Part shown: positions 8,722 through 18,793 of the stretch, in pieces | Position numbering within the stretch: the stretch's first letter is position 1 | Layout of the letters: each line of letters opens with the position of its first letter | Source: Chromera velia | Taxonomy: Eukaryota > Sar > Chromeraceae | Direction: 5' to 3' | NCBI GenBank assembly: GCA_018398765.1 | Contig: JAHBMJ010002127.1 | Location: 1-22,497, forward strand | DNA length: 22,497 bases | Program-made: the position numbers and the translations under genes | The notes under the pieces: model-generated | What the model saw: only the letters and a program-made list of their open reading frames with translations | What the model was told of the DNA's origin: nothing | Databases searched by the model: none

Positions 8722-11700
8722 ATGTCTTTCTCGGAGGAATTCCTCCTCGGGATTCTGGAAACTGCTGCAAAGAGCTTTACGGCCTACAGGGGGGAGGAAG
8801 ACTGTGGGGACGGGGGGAGAGACGGGCACGTAGACGGAGATCCGGTGGGAGACAGAGATGGCGAACTTCAAGGGGGAGGGGAGAAAAGCGGCGAATCTGA
8901 CTGGTGTCTTGAGGACCTGCTTGCCCTGTGCGAGACTTTGTTGGAGGTGAGTGCCTCGAAAGAGAGCGCGGAGACCCTGCAGAGACACGGACTCGTGGAA
9001 ATCCTGGCTCTCGGTGGCTCAAGACTCTGTGCAGGGTCTCGCGTCACGGTCAGCTCTAAATATGAATGTCAGGGCGACACTTTGTTTTGCCCTTGGCGTG
9101 CCTGGCGTCCGGTCAATAAGGTTGTGTTTTGCAGTCTGTATTCTGGCGTTGGTGCGGGTTTGGTCTTGCAGGAGAGCGTCGCAGGAATTCTGGCGAATCT
9201 TGTCTCCCACGCGAGTGTGTTGGAATGTGTTCTTGGGCGTAATTCGGTCGGATGGTCTCAGGGGGAAGGGGTGGATCGTCTGGGTCTTCTTTTGGATACG
9301 TGCGAGCACTTTTTGTCCGCCTCTGGACACGACGCGTTCGCTGTGCAACAAGTGCTCCGTCTCCAGGTGGCAATCCTCTCTGGATTGTCTTCTCTGTCGA
9401 AGGTGGGGGGTTTGGGTGGTGGCCGAGATGGGGTCGAAGGAAGTGGAAAGAAGCGGTAGGGTCGGATCGAGGAATCTCTTTCTGTCCCTGCGTAGATCCA
9501 TTTTTTGTCTGTGGTAGAATTGGTGTTGTACGGACTTGCACGATCAGATTCCACTCCGCTTTCGTCGTCCGGCGACAGTACATACTAATAGTGAATGTTT
9601 GTGCGATGGAGTTGCCAATGATCTTCGTCTGCAGGGGCAAATCTTCCTTTCAGGCAGACAGGTCGTTGAGCGGCTTCTCTGCCCTGCTTTTCTGTCAGAG
9701 GTGAGTGATGTCCGTCACTCAACTTGTTTGGTCTCTTCCTGTCTCTTCCCTGCCTAGGATAGAGGCTGCTCGCTGGATGATGGAACTGGTTCTGATTGAG
9801 CGGTTTGCCTGACTGCCTGTCTGCCTATTACCAGCTCTCTATTTATTCTTAGTGCCATTTTATCCGCCTGCCTGTCGTTTTGTTTGCCTCTAGCACAAGC
9901 TGTTTTGCACAGTGGTTGCGTTCGGAAGCCGTAGTGTGAATGTTGCCTTTCTCAACCTTGGTGCAGGTCTTGTTTGTCCTCTGGTCTTCTTTGCGGGCAG
10001 GGGTGGTCCAGATGGTCAGCGTCGATCAATTCATGTTCATAGTGCGGGGTTGTTGGTCGGACCGTTTTGTCTTTTCGGGTTTGGAGGGAATTCAAACGAG
10101 ATGATCGAAGGGGAGGGTACATCAAATAGTGAATTGAGAGCGTGAAAAGGGGAGGGATCCATGCAGGTATCTATCTATATCCGTCGAGCCCATGTGTGTG
10201 TCTGTCAGTGGGAGAAGCGCTTTGCATGGTAGGAATTCCCTTTATCCTTTTTTGCTGCTCGCTCTCTGTTCACTGCAGGCAGCCGACTTCTTCTCGATGG
10301 CGGTTGTGACGGCATTTGCGTACCCGTCTTCTTCTTCTTGTCCTGTAGAGGGTCCCGATATTCCGGTTGGAGAGGAAGAGAACGTCTCAAAAGGGAAAAA
10401 GCGGGAAAGAACGTTCACGGAAGCAGAAGAGGGAGAGGGGGCTGCACATGAAGGAGAGAGGGAAGAGGAGGGAGACGCAACGAATGGGACAGGGGATAGC
10501 ACCGAGAGGGGAAAAAAGAAGACGAAAAGGGAAGAGAAGGTCAAGGAACCTGCGTCGGAAGGAGAGATTGGGAAGATGCCGAAGACGGAAGAGACTGATC
10601 AAAGGGTAAAGGTGGGGTGGCTCTATCCTGCCCGTATTTGTTTCTTTTGCAACATGCTCAGGCTCTGTCTCTCAGAATGGGCTAGGCTCTGTCCTTGATC
10701 TCTTTCATGCCACTCTCTCTTCAGTACCCTCCCTATTCTTTTGTCTTGTCTTTCTGCAGTTCCGTTCTTCCTTCTCCACTTTTCCTTTTGTATTCTGTTC
10801 TCTTCTCTTCTGTATTTTATTCTACCATTTGACTTTCTGCTCCCGATTTCCTCTTCCCCTCTGAGATCGACGTTGGACCTTTGTGTTGCCGTTACAGAAT
10901 TCTGTGCATCTGTCTGGTGTTCCTCTGCAGAGTCTCCCAGAGCAATTGGCCGAGCTGAACATCTTCAAGGTAGCTCTGTTCAGACTCGCAGAAATGGTGT
11001 CTGTCAGGGATACCCTCCAACAGTGGAAGCGCTGTCCTGACGACGACCAGCCTCGGCATCACCCTGTAGGTGGAACATCAAACGAAGGGGCTGGCACCGG
11101 GAGTAGCTCCTCCTCTGCAAATGCCTCTGCCTCTGTCGCCCCCGCTTTGTCGTCTTCCCTGTCGACGTCTTTGCCAACCGACAAGAAAGGGGCAGAAGAT
11201 TCAAATCATCGGTTCGTCGAAGTGCATTTGACAGAAGGACCGCGGCCTGCTTATCCATCAAACAATGCTGCGGCGTTTGGAAGAGAATGACTTTCGTTTC
11301 GGTGAATAAATTTCGCTGCCTGATGGCGGGAGTTGAGCTCTCCGTATCTCTTTCCCTTTCTCCTCACCCGCTCCCCATTACTCCCTTCGTTTTTCTAAGC
11401 ACCCTCGGTCCTTCATCTCTCCCTCATTTTTCCGCGCCCCTCTTTTCGGTGTTCCACCCTTCGACGTCTGAGCAGATCACGGTCCGTACTTCTTCTTAAT
11501 ACCAGTCGCCAGTCTGTCTTTTCTTTTTTTCAGGACGCGTACCTCTCTCACTTTTTGCAGCCTCATTGGAGAGACCAGTCGCAGCGACCATGACGGAGAA
11601 AGTGCGACTGAGGAGGAGGGGGGAGGCTGTGGTGGTCTGGGCGAGGTGGCAGCGGATGAAGAGGAAAGGTGAGGAAGCGAGATACTGAGAAGGCTGTAGG

Positions 11701-12717
11701 GAGAAGTAGTAGAGCGGGAAAAAAGACATTGAAAGAATTTTGGACAAATGAGGTGACCTCTTCATTCCAACTATCAACGCAAGAAGGGGTATTTGTCGTT
11801 GTTGGCAAGGAAATAGGCGTAGTTGGTTGGGGATGGAAACGGTCACATGAGCAGGCCGGTGAGTAGACATGTTTGATAACTCGAGAGAGCCTGCAATTGC
11901 TTTTCTTCTACCTTCCCTCTGATTCATTCTTGAATGACTTGCAGACAACATATCGGAGACGCCGTTGCAGCTCTGTGCCGTCTCCTGGAGAACCTCCTGT
12001 GCCTCTACGACGTCGGGACTGTTGGGTGGAGAGAGAGAAAGAAGAATCTCCCAGCTGTTGTCTGCTGCTTGACCAGGGCAATCGAAAAGTCAGTTTTCTC
12101 AGACTTTCTACGCTTGTTTTCTTCGACTGATTGTCTGGCTCTGCTGCGACACCGTCCCTTCGGTTGGTTGTGGATACGACTTGGTCTTTTGGCTCCTTGA
12201 CTCGAGTTTGACGTTCACAAGGGTCCTATCCTGGTTTCCCCTCTTAGGGTGCGAGGGGACTGTGGCCTAGCGTAGGCACAGATGGAACATTCTGTGTCGG
12301 CATGCAGGTGCTCTTGTGAGAGTGAACTGGCGCTCGGAGGCAGAGACGATGTGACGTTAGCCCTCGTTTCTCTCCTTGTCTCCGTCATTGATGAGGAATC
12401 GGAAGAAGGAAGTGGGAGGAGTGCAGTTGCAGAAACAGGGAGTCAGAGGGAGACCAACCGCTCTCTGCAAGCAAGGGGGCCTGAAGAAGACGGCCCCGAT
12501 GAAAGTGCAGAGTCAATCAGCTGTCTGATCTCCACGGAAATCAAGAAAGGTAAGTCAGGGCCTCTTCAGATACCGTGCTTTTGTATTCTTTCGGTTTTTG
12601 TTCCCAAAAAATACCTTTCCTTTGTTGTTTTTCGCTCTCTTCTTTCCAAGTCGCTCCCTCACCTCCACCCTCCTCCGACTTCCTCTCTCTCTTTCTCTGT
12701 GCTTATCTGAGGGTACA

Positions 12718-12785
<68 letters not shown>

Positions 12786-13218
12786 GGAGAGGGAGGGAGA
12801 GAGAGAGAGAGAGGTCTCACCACGCAAAACCCCCGAGAAAATGCACTTCTTTCGAAGCATCCGTCAACTTGTCGTTCTCGGTGGAAGAATTTCGAGGACA
12901 ACTCAATTTACAGACAGAGAAGATGAATGTACTTTCCTACGGCTCTTGTGCAAATCAATCTGCCGGTAGCGTTTCAATGCCTCACCCTCTATCTCCTCTT
13001 CTGTATGTGGAAGGGAAGACGGGGTAGGACTGCCTTCGATCCTTCAGACGGTCAACGCCGGCTTCTCAAAAGATCTTCTGTTGTTTCAACTTTTTCGTGG
13101 ACTTGCAGGTGGTGCCACTGTACTGGACGCCGTCCTTGATGCGCGTGCGGAAGCCACCGAATCCTCTGAAATCAAGGCGTTGTCTCGTTTATTGAGTCTT
13201 TGGTCAGTCAGTCCATGA
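8722..13218 (+). CDS. multi-exon gene for an armadillo/HEAT-like helical protein
   Basis: Coding-like segments join in matching phase. My reading is exons 8722-9048, 9172-9402, 9548-9700, 9894-9935, 10279-10605, 10898-11211, 11534-11668, 11945-12088, 12308-12549, 12914-12965 and 13014-13218: 2172 nt, about 723 residues. Best-supported borders are the donors at 9403 (GTGGGG), 9701 (GTGAGT), 10606 (GTAAAG), 11669 (GTGAGG) and 12550 (GTAAGT), and the acceptors before 9172, 10279, 10898, 11945 and 12914. Weakest are the donors at 9049, 9936, 11212 and 12089 and the 48-nt last intron. Armadillo-type helices include LQRHGLVEILALGG, ESVAGILANLVSH, HIGDAVAALCRLLENLLCL and LPSILQTVNAGFSKDLLLF. A charged low-complexity linker (exon 5) and a Ser/Ala-rich stretch (exon 6) split the helical regions. 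The layout recalls animal SAAL1 at fold level only, so I give no symbol. Armadillo folds are protein-binding scaffolds; the partner is unknown. Confidence 0.7.
12716..12812. repeat. compound CT/GT/GA microsatellite in an intron
   Basis: A (CT)n tract (about 12716-12734) runs into (GT)n (12735-12754) and then (GA)n (12754-12780), followed by GAGGGA-type and further GA units to 12812. The CT and GA arms are reverse complements, so the block can fold into a hairpin with the GT tract as loop. It lies in the proposed intron 12550-12913. Confidence 0.9.
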
Positions 13219-13638
13219 GTGGGGATTTTGATGGGGTGTCGACCGTCAGCCTTCATCATGAGGTGCAATAATACGGAACCTCAATCACAGAAAGCGTTTC
13301 CCGGGCTCGATACGTCTATCCTTTTCCAATAAAAGAAAGGACTGAACTGCTGAACGCATCTATGACTCGGGAACTTCTGGACCTGTGTGTGTTTGTATGT
13401 CCCAGTGTATGCCTCACCAGATGTTTCACCTCATAATTCCATCTCTGCACCTCTGACTGGATGCAGTGACCCCAGCGTCCTCTCCCAAGAGAAGTACAAG
13501 AACGCTCTTGACGACCTTCATGAAAGGGAACGGGCCCTTTCGAGTCCCTCAACTTGATATCACGATAGACGTCATGCAACAGCGAATCACCAATATTGAT
13601 CGATGGGGATGCCAGTGCTGGTTCGAATGTGAATTGGC
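13219..13638. other. 3' flank of the armadillo-like gene
   Basis: No credible open frame is present. An AATAAA at 13328-13333 lies 110 bases after the TGA at 13216-13218 and is a fair polyadenylation signal. Nothing else stands out before the tandem duplication. Confidence 0.5.
13328..13333 (+). terminator. candidate polyadenylation signal AATAAA
   Basis: The hexamer lies about 110 bases after the stop codon of the armadillo-like gene on the same strand. The position is typical, but the motif is short and could be chance. Confidence 0.4.
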
Positions 13639-15100
13639 ACAGCGATTGCTAAACATCCTACAGTTTAGGGAATTTATTCAATCTACTGTGCATTCTAAAA
13701 ATTAGTATTTCTAATTATGAGTCTAATATGACTATAGCTAATATGATGTTTGAATATATGAGATCTTATGCTCACAGTGAATAATACTGCAACATAGGCT
13801 CATATACTTTGGTTTAGAAAGCGTGTAGGCTGCGTACCAGCTTTGTTCTAAAACTAAAAAATTAATGAATGAATGAATGAATGAAGTTGGCTTTGCTAGA
13901 GTGGAACCGTGCTCCCAGCAGCCCATGTTCATGCAAGAGATCGTCAATCACTCAACTTTAGAGATAAGGCTAAGCGCGAGATCCCCTGAAGTGCTCGCTT
14001 GGTGAGCTCACGAGCAGTATGCGCGTTGGAGGTGGCAATAGAAGACTCGAACAGAAGAAGAAAAGGTCGCGTTCACACAGAAACAGGCGTGCACAGTGAG
14101 TAACAAAGATCACAAACGGCTCTGCATGCTTCATACGGATCGACTTGTAAAGCCAAAAGCAGCATCTTCCTCGCTTCTGTTTCGGCTGCATCCGATCCCT
14201 CAATTCCTTCTCTCTGAATCCTTTGCTTCACTTTCTTTCCCTCTACCACTTTATTTAGTTTATTTCTTGTTTCTACCCAATTGGAGCATACTGAAAGCCG
14301 GTGCCAGAGATCATCAATTTTTCTTCTATTTGAACAACCCTCTGCCAGACAAAACAGCGATTGCTAAACATCCTACAGTTTAGGAATTTATTCAATCTAC
14401 TGTGCATTCTAAAAATTAGTATTTCTAATTATGAGTCTAATATGACTATAGCTAATATGATGTTTGAATATATGAGATCTTATGCTCACAGTGAATAATA
14501 CTGCAACATAGGCTCATATACTTTGGTTTAGAAAGCGTGTAGGCTGCGTACCAGCTTTGTTCTAAAACTAAAAAATTAATGAATGAATGAATGAATGAAG
14601 TTGGCTTTGCTAGAGTGGAACCGTGCTCCCAGCAGCCCATGTTCATGCAAGAGATCGTCAATCACTCAACTTTAGAGATAAAGCTAAGCGCGAGATCCCC
14701 TGAAGTGCTTGCTTGGTGAGCTCACGAGCAGCATACGCGTTGGAAGTGGCAATAGAAGACTCGAACAGAAGAAGAAAAGGTCGCGTTCACACAGAAACAG
14801 GCGTGCACAGTGAGTAATAAAGATCACAAACGGCTCTGCATGCTTCATACGGATCGACTTGTAAAGCCAAAAGCAGCATCTTCCTCGCTTCTGTTTTGGC
14901 TGCATCCGATCCCTCAATTCCTTCTCTCTAAATCCTTTGCTTCACTTTCTTTCCCTCTACTACTTTGTTTGGTTTATTTCTTATTTCTACCCAATTGGAG
15001 CATACTGAAAGCCGGTGCCAGAGATCATCAATTTTTCTTCTATTTGAACAACCCTCTGCCAGACAAAACAGCGATTGCTAAACATCCTACAGTTTAGGAA
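13639..15100. repeat. 714-bp tandem duplication with a 33-bp closing partial copy
   Basis: Unit 1 is 13639-14353 (715 bp) and unit 2 is 14354-15067 (714 bp). The first 33 bases of the unit recur at 15068-15100, so the order is short repeat, interior, short repeat, interior, short repeat. The short repeat contains CTAAAC and GTTTAG as inverted arms around 8 bases. By eye the copies differ at about twelve positions plus one G in a short G run (TAGGG versus TAGG). Each unit contains an (AATG)n tract (13863-13883 and its copy). The small open frames in the units (for example 13738-13947 minus, repeated identically at 14452-14661) have no motif and I do not call them genes. Confidence 0.9.
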
Positions 15101-15285
15101 ATTAACAGGCATACACAATCAATACTGTGTGCATATATAAAAAAAGAACTCTAGAAAGAACTATATTATACCTCGTAAATGAAAGTAAGTAATTAAAAAA
15201 TAAATTTTTTTTAAGGCTTTAATAATTAAGCCTTTGTCTACAAAATATAGCAATTGTTTGTGTTTATTATACCTGTTCATTCTTC
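15101..15285. other. AT-rich 3' flank of the monooxygenase gene with a short hairpin
   Basis: AAGGCTT (15213-15219) and AAGCCTT (15228-15234) form a perfect 7-bp inverted repeat with an 8-base loop. On the minus strand an AATAAA lies at 15268-15263, about 20 bases after the stop of the monooxygenase gene. It may be a polyadenylation signal but is unusually close. Confidence 0.45.
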
Positions 15286-16470
15286 TTAATTTCTTGTAAT
15301 ACGTGCTTCGGCTTCCCTGCAACTCCGTCTTTGTTGCTCTGTCTCAGCGGCCTCGGTTTTTCCTCTTGCCTTCCGCTGCGCCTCCTCGCACACAGCCTCC
15401 GTCGTGTGGGCAAAGAGCGCCAAGGCCCGACTCGCCAACACCCACTTCGCAGATCTTGGTACCATGCCTTCCTCAAACTCTCTGAAAGCCGTGCGGATAC
15501 CTGACTGACACCCCTCAACGAAATCCGGCAGAATCCCCTCACCCCCATCTGACTCCATCCGACAGTGGAAAGCCAGGCATGCAGACAATTCGCGTGCGTC
15601 AAGGAGAGCATTATTCGCTCCCTGTCCCTTGAAAGGCGTCATCGGGTGTGCGGCGTCTCCCATGAACGTGCAGAGGCCCCCCAGGGCACGCGAAGCTTCC
15701 TCAAAAACGGAAGAGTTCAGAGGCTCCCGGTCGAACAGATACCCGACCTGCGACATGCATGCAGGGAACGTGATGGGTGCGTAAGTGGCCCACATTCACA
15801 CACCCACATTCACACACCCACATTCACACACCCACATTCACACATTCACACATTCACACAGCCATACATGCAGACAAAGAAAGACAATTTCACACACACA
15901 GGCACGTTATCTCTCTCCCTTTCCCTCTCCCTCTCTCTCTCATTCACTGCCACACACACACACACACACACAAGCACACAGCGTCACACAGAGCAGGCGC
16001 GTCACGCACCAACATACACACATCAATTCGCACGTCATTTGTTGCTCAGGTTCTTTCCAGGCTTTTTTGGAATGCACTTCTCTCCCCACCCACCCACCCA
16101 CCCACCCGCATGTCTGAGGTCTCCGTCGATGCGATCAGGGAGAGCACAGGCTCTGGCCACTGTCGGACGATCGAGAGGGCATCCTCCTTCGCTTTCTTCC
16201 TTACACAGGAACCCGAAGAAGAAGACTGGGACTCCGCGACTAGTGCTGCGGCTGCCGTCTCTGCGCCCTTCGTGTCCATCTCCACTTTGTGTGTGAGTTG
16301 CCACATAATTCTGCGGCTGTCGAAGGGCTTCGTGAAGATGCGAGCTCCCTTCCCGTCCACGCACTCAAGAACTCTCTGCTGCACAAGCGCGTGTCCGTTC
16401 TCGCAGATCCCGTTGATCATTCGGAGTCCGGAGAACACCAGGGGATCCCCTATCTGTTCACAGGCAGGCA

Positions 16471-16509
<39 letters not shown>

Positions 16510-16661
16510 ACCCACACACACACATACATACATACATGCATACATACATACACGCATACACACATACATACATACACAAACGCACGCACACACGTGTATA
16601 TATACATAGTTACACGCACATGCACGCACACGCATGCATCCATACCTGTACACAAGCATAA

Positions 16662-16711
<50 letters not shown>

Positions 16712-16743
16712 GAGAGAGACAGAGTATGAAAGAAAAAGAAAAA

Positions 16744-16775
<32 letters not shown>

Positions 16776-16810
16776 CAAAGAAACGAAGAAAGAAAGAAAG
16801 AAAGAAAGCG

Positions 16811-16847
<37 letters not shown>

Positions 16848-16973
16848 CAAAGAAACAAAGAAACAAAGAAAGAAACAAAGAAACAAAGAAACAAAGAAAC
16901 AAAGAAAGAAAGAAAGAAAGAAAGAAAAAAGGAAAGAACGAAAGAACGAAAAAACGAAAGAAAGAACGAACGA

Positions 16974-17033
<60 letters not shown>

Positions 17034-17053
17034 ACGAAAGAAAAAAAGAAAAA

Positions 17054-17089
<36 letters not shown>

Positions 17090-18121
17090 ACGAAAGAAGA
17101 AGAGAAAGCATTGACAAAATGATACGGCAAGGAGAATTCTGAGGGAGCACCCATCGCAAATTTGTGTCTCGTCTGCCTTATCTTCCATGGAAGGAAGGAA
17201 GGAAGGAAGGAAGGAAGGAAGGAAGGAAGGAAGGAAGGAAGGAAGGAAGGAAGGAAAGGAGGAAGAAAAGAAGGAAGAAAGGAAGGAAGGAAGGAAGGAA
17301 GGAAAGAAGGAACTGTTTGTCTTCTTCCTTCCTTACCATCGTTCTCTCTTGTCATTCAGCAAGAAAGTTCACGAAGCTGGGGATCAGACTGACTGGGTGC
17401 ATTTTCCTAACGATGAAACCTCGACAGAGGCATCCCGAAGAATGAAATCGAAGCAGGTGAATAGACCGCATACAAGGAAAGCCAATTACAACGACTGCAC
17501 ACGGATGCTCACCAATTTCCGCCGTGCGAGTGAGTTCAAACCGTCTACGAAGACCACCGCGCCCGCCACCACGGATGTTCGTCCTCCGTGCTCATCCTGT
17601 TCCTCCTCCTCCCCTTTTTCTTGGGTCTTCACAAAATTCAAACGAACACCGTCACCATTCCTTCCGTCTCCTTTCACGAACTCCATACTCTCGAGACTGC
17701 ACCCCCAGTGCACCACGGCACCTCCCCCCTCCTCTCCCACGACAGCATCATGCAGAATCTTCCGAAGCACCTCTCGAGGAAGTGCAAAGTTGCCCCTCTT
17801 CCGAAGAGGGTCCACCCGCTTTCCAGGCAGAACCCCCCCATGGAAAACAACACCGCCGTCACCCGCACGCAAAGTAGTGTACCCAGCAGACGGCACTCCC
17901 GCCTCTCTGCACTGGCGATCCAGCCCCATCTCCTTCAAGTATGCCCCCCCTTCTTGTTCCTGCATGGTCAAGCTGTACCCTCGATACCTCGACAGAATAG
18001 GATCCCGCTCGAACAAGTGCACTCTACCCTTCCACAGACCCAAACGAGACAAACTCAAGGCAAGAGCCCAGCCACCCACGCCGCCCCCCACAATCACAAA
18101 CGGGGCCTTGCTTCCCTCCAT
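15286..18121 (-). CDS. FAD-dependent monooxygenase, three exons
   Basis: Exons 18121-17513, 16453-16106 and 15747-15286 join in phase 0 at both junctions to give 472 residues, in the usual size range of flavoprotein aromatic-type monooxygenases. Residues 9-17 (VIVGGGVGG) are the GxGxxG dinucleotide-binding loop, and Glu38 in LFERD is the acidic residue expected to bind the ribose. LPREVLRKIL is the conserved Arg-containing helix of the family, residues 193-196 are the DGLN motif, and residues 349-354 (GDAAHP) contact FAD, followed by PFKGQGANNAL. Exon 2 ends ASTETSDMR and exon 3 opens VGYLFDREPL, matching the family's usual order before GDAAH, which strongly supports this junction. Donors are GTGAGC (17512) and GTGGGT (16105); acceptors end GAACAG (16454) and TCGCAG (15748). 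An Ala/Ser/Lys-rich insert lies at about residues 258-295. The family oxidises small aromatic or isoprenoid substrates with NAD(P)H and O2; the substrate here cannot be told. Confidence 0.88.
15788..15975. repeat. CA-rich minisatellite in intron 2 of the monooxygenase gene
   Basis: A 14-bp unit of the type CACATTCACACACC repeats from about 15791 to 15865, followed by a TCTC-rich tract (15909-15941) and a (CA)n run (15951-15972). All lie in the intron spanning 15748-16105. Confidence 0.85.
16084..16107 (-). repeat. G-tract repeat over the exon 2 donor site
   Basis: On the minus (sense) strand this is six G-tracts of three or four separated by single T bases. The exon 2/intron 2 border (16106/16105) falls inside the first tract, with donor GTGGGT. 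Single-base-loop G3 repeats form very stable parallel quadruplexes. Confidence 0.85.
16471..16560. repeat. (AC)n and (ATAC)n microsatellite in intron 1
   Basis: An (AC)n run of about 18 units begins at 16471, just upstream of the exon 2 acceptor in the sense direction, and passes into CATA/CATG-type tetranucleotides to about 16580. Confidence 0.9.
16663..17312. repeat. polypurine microsatellite tract: (GA)n, (GAAA)n/(CAAA)n, (GGAA)n
   Basis: (GA)n at about 16667-16709 is followed by (GAAA)n with interspersed CAAA and CGAA units (about 16735-17099) and, after a 90-bp unique spacer, (GGAA)n at about 17189-17311. The whole lies in intron 1 (16454-17512) of the minus-strand monooxygenase, so the transcript carries it as a long UUUC/UUCC pyrimidine tract. 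The long Phe/Leu/Ser or Lys/Glu/Arg open frames here are by-products of the repeat. Confidence 0.95.
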
Positions 18122-18793
18122 CCTGCGAAAGAGTGTTCACAAACGGCACAAGCGGAGAAAGGTTTCCAAACTAGTGCACCAGCGTTGGAATCAGAGTTGT
18201 GGCCGTTCTGAATCAATCATTGATGAGGTTCAATGATGAATGCATGCTGAAGGAAAAAAGGTCAGGCAATTCTACGCGCGGAATTCGACTTTAACGCAAA
18301 GGCATCGTTCGCGCGTGTGCGCGGTTGAATTCGAGATCGCGGGCCAAAGTCACGTGAAGAATTAAGGCGATACTGCATGCATGGATCTGCATGGACCGTC
18401 TACACTCAGCAATGATGCATGCGCTTTCCAAGCTAGCTATAGCTAGCTAGCTAGTGCATGTCTCCCTGCGTTTCCCAGTGTGTTTCCCACCTATACATCA
18501 CCGTGGATTATGTCCTGCTTCGCCCTTTCAAGACAGATTCAAGTACCGCTGCGATTCTGTATCTATCTCGACGGTTCCGTCCTGTACTGATCTTCTTTGG
18601 TTCCCGGACCCCTTCCGTACTAACTGTTGCTTGAACCGTGATAGGTTCGTCCATATATAGCACAGCGCCTCTTTCTGAGTCTGCATGCGTTTTTGATTCG
18701 TTCTGTCCTGTCGTATGGTGATCGTTTACCTTCTTTGGCCAGAGGCCTGAAGAGAAGCGGCTTCGATCCTGGAGGCAGTGTGGGACAAGTCTG
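18122..18793. promoter_or_regulatory. 672-bp divergent promoter region with TGCATGC words
   Basis: It lies between the minus-strand monooxygenase start (18121) and the CxHG-repeat gene start (18794). It holds TGCATGC at 18241-18247, 18374-18381 (TGCATGCA), 18416-18422 and 18682-18688, plus TGCATG at 18388 and 18455. An AGCTAGCTATAGCTAGC palindromic stretch lies at about 18431-18454. Two near-copies of a GCGCGG...GAATTCGA block lie at about 18277-18289 and 18319-18334. There is no open frame of note. Confidence 0.5.

Noticed and set aside
13615-13645. GGTTCGAAT, like a tRNA B box
   Set aside because: No matching T-stem, A box or acceptor stem around it, so no tRNA is supported.
13738-14917. 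Small open frames of 69, 77 and 95 codons present in both 714-bp units
   Set aside because: They are repeated only because the DNA is repeated, with no motif and no sign of coding bias.
15565-16661. Plus-strand frames rich in His/Thr
   Set aside because: They run antisense to monooxygenase exons and through CA repeats, with no family motif.
15786-17312. A CRISPR array or viral repeat region
   Set aside because: The repeats are simple microsatellites without unique spacers, and they lie in introns of a eukaryotic gene.
16450-17355. Long minus-strand frames of Phe/Leu/Ser and plus-strand frames of Lys/Glu/Arg
   Set aside because: They are translations of (GAAA)n, (GGAA)n and (CA)n repeats inside intron 1 of the monooxygenase gene.
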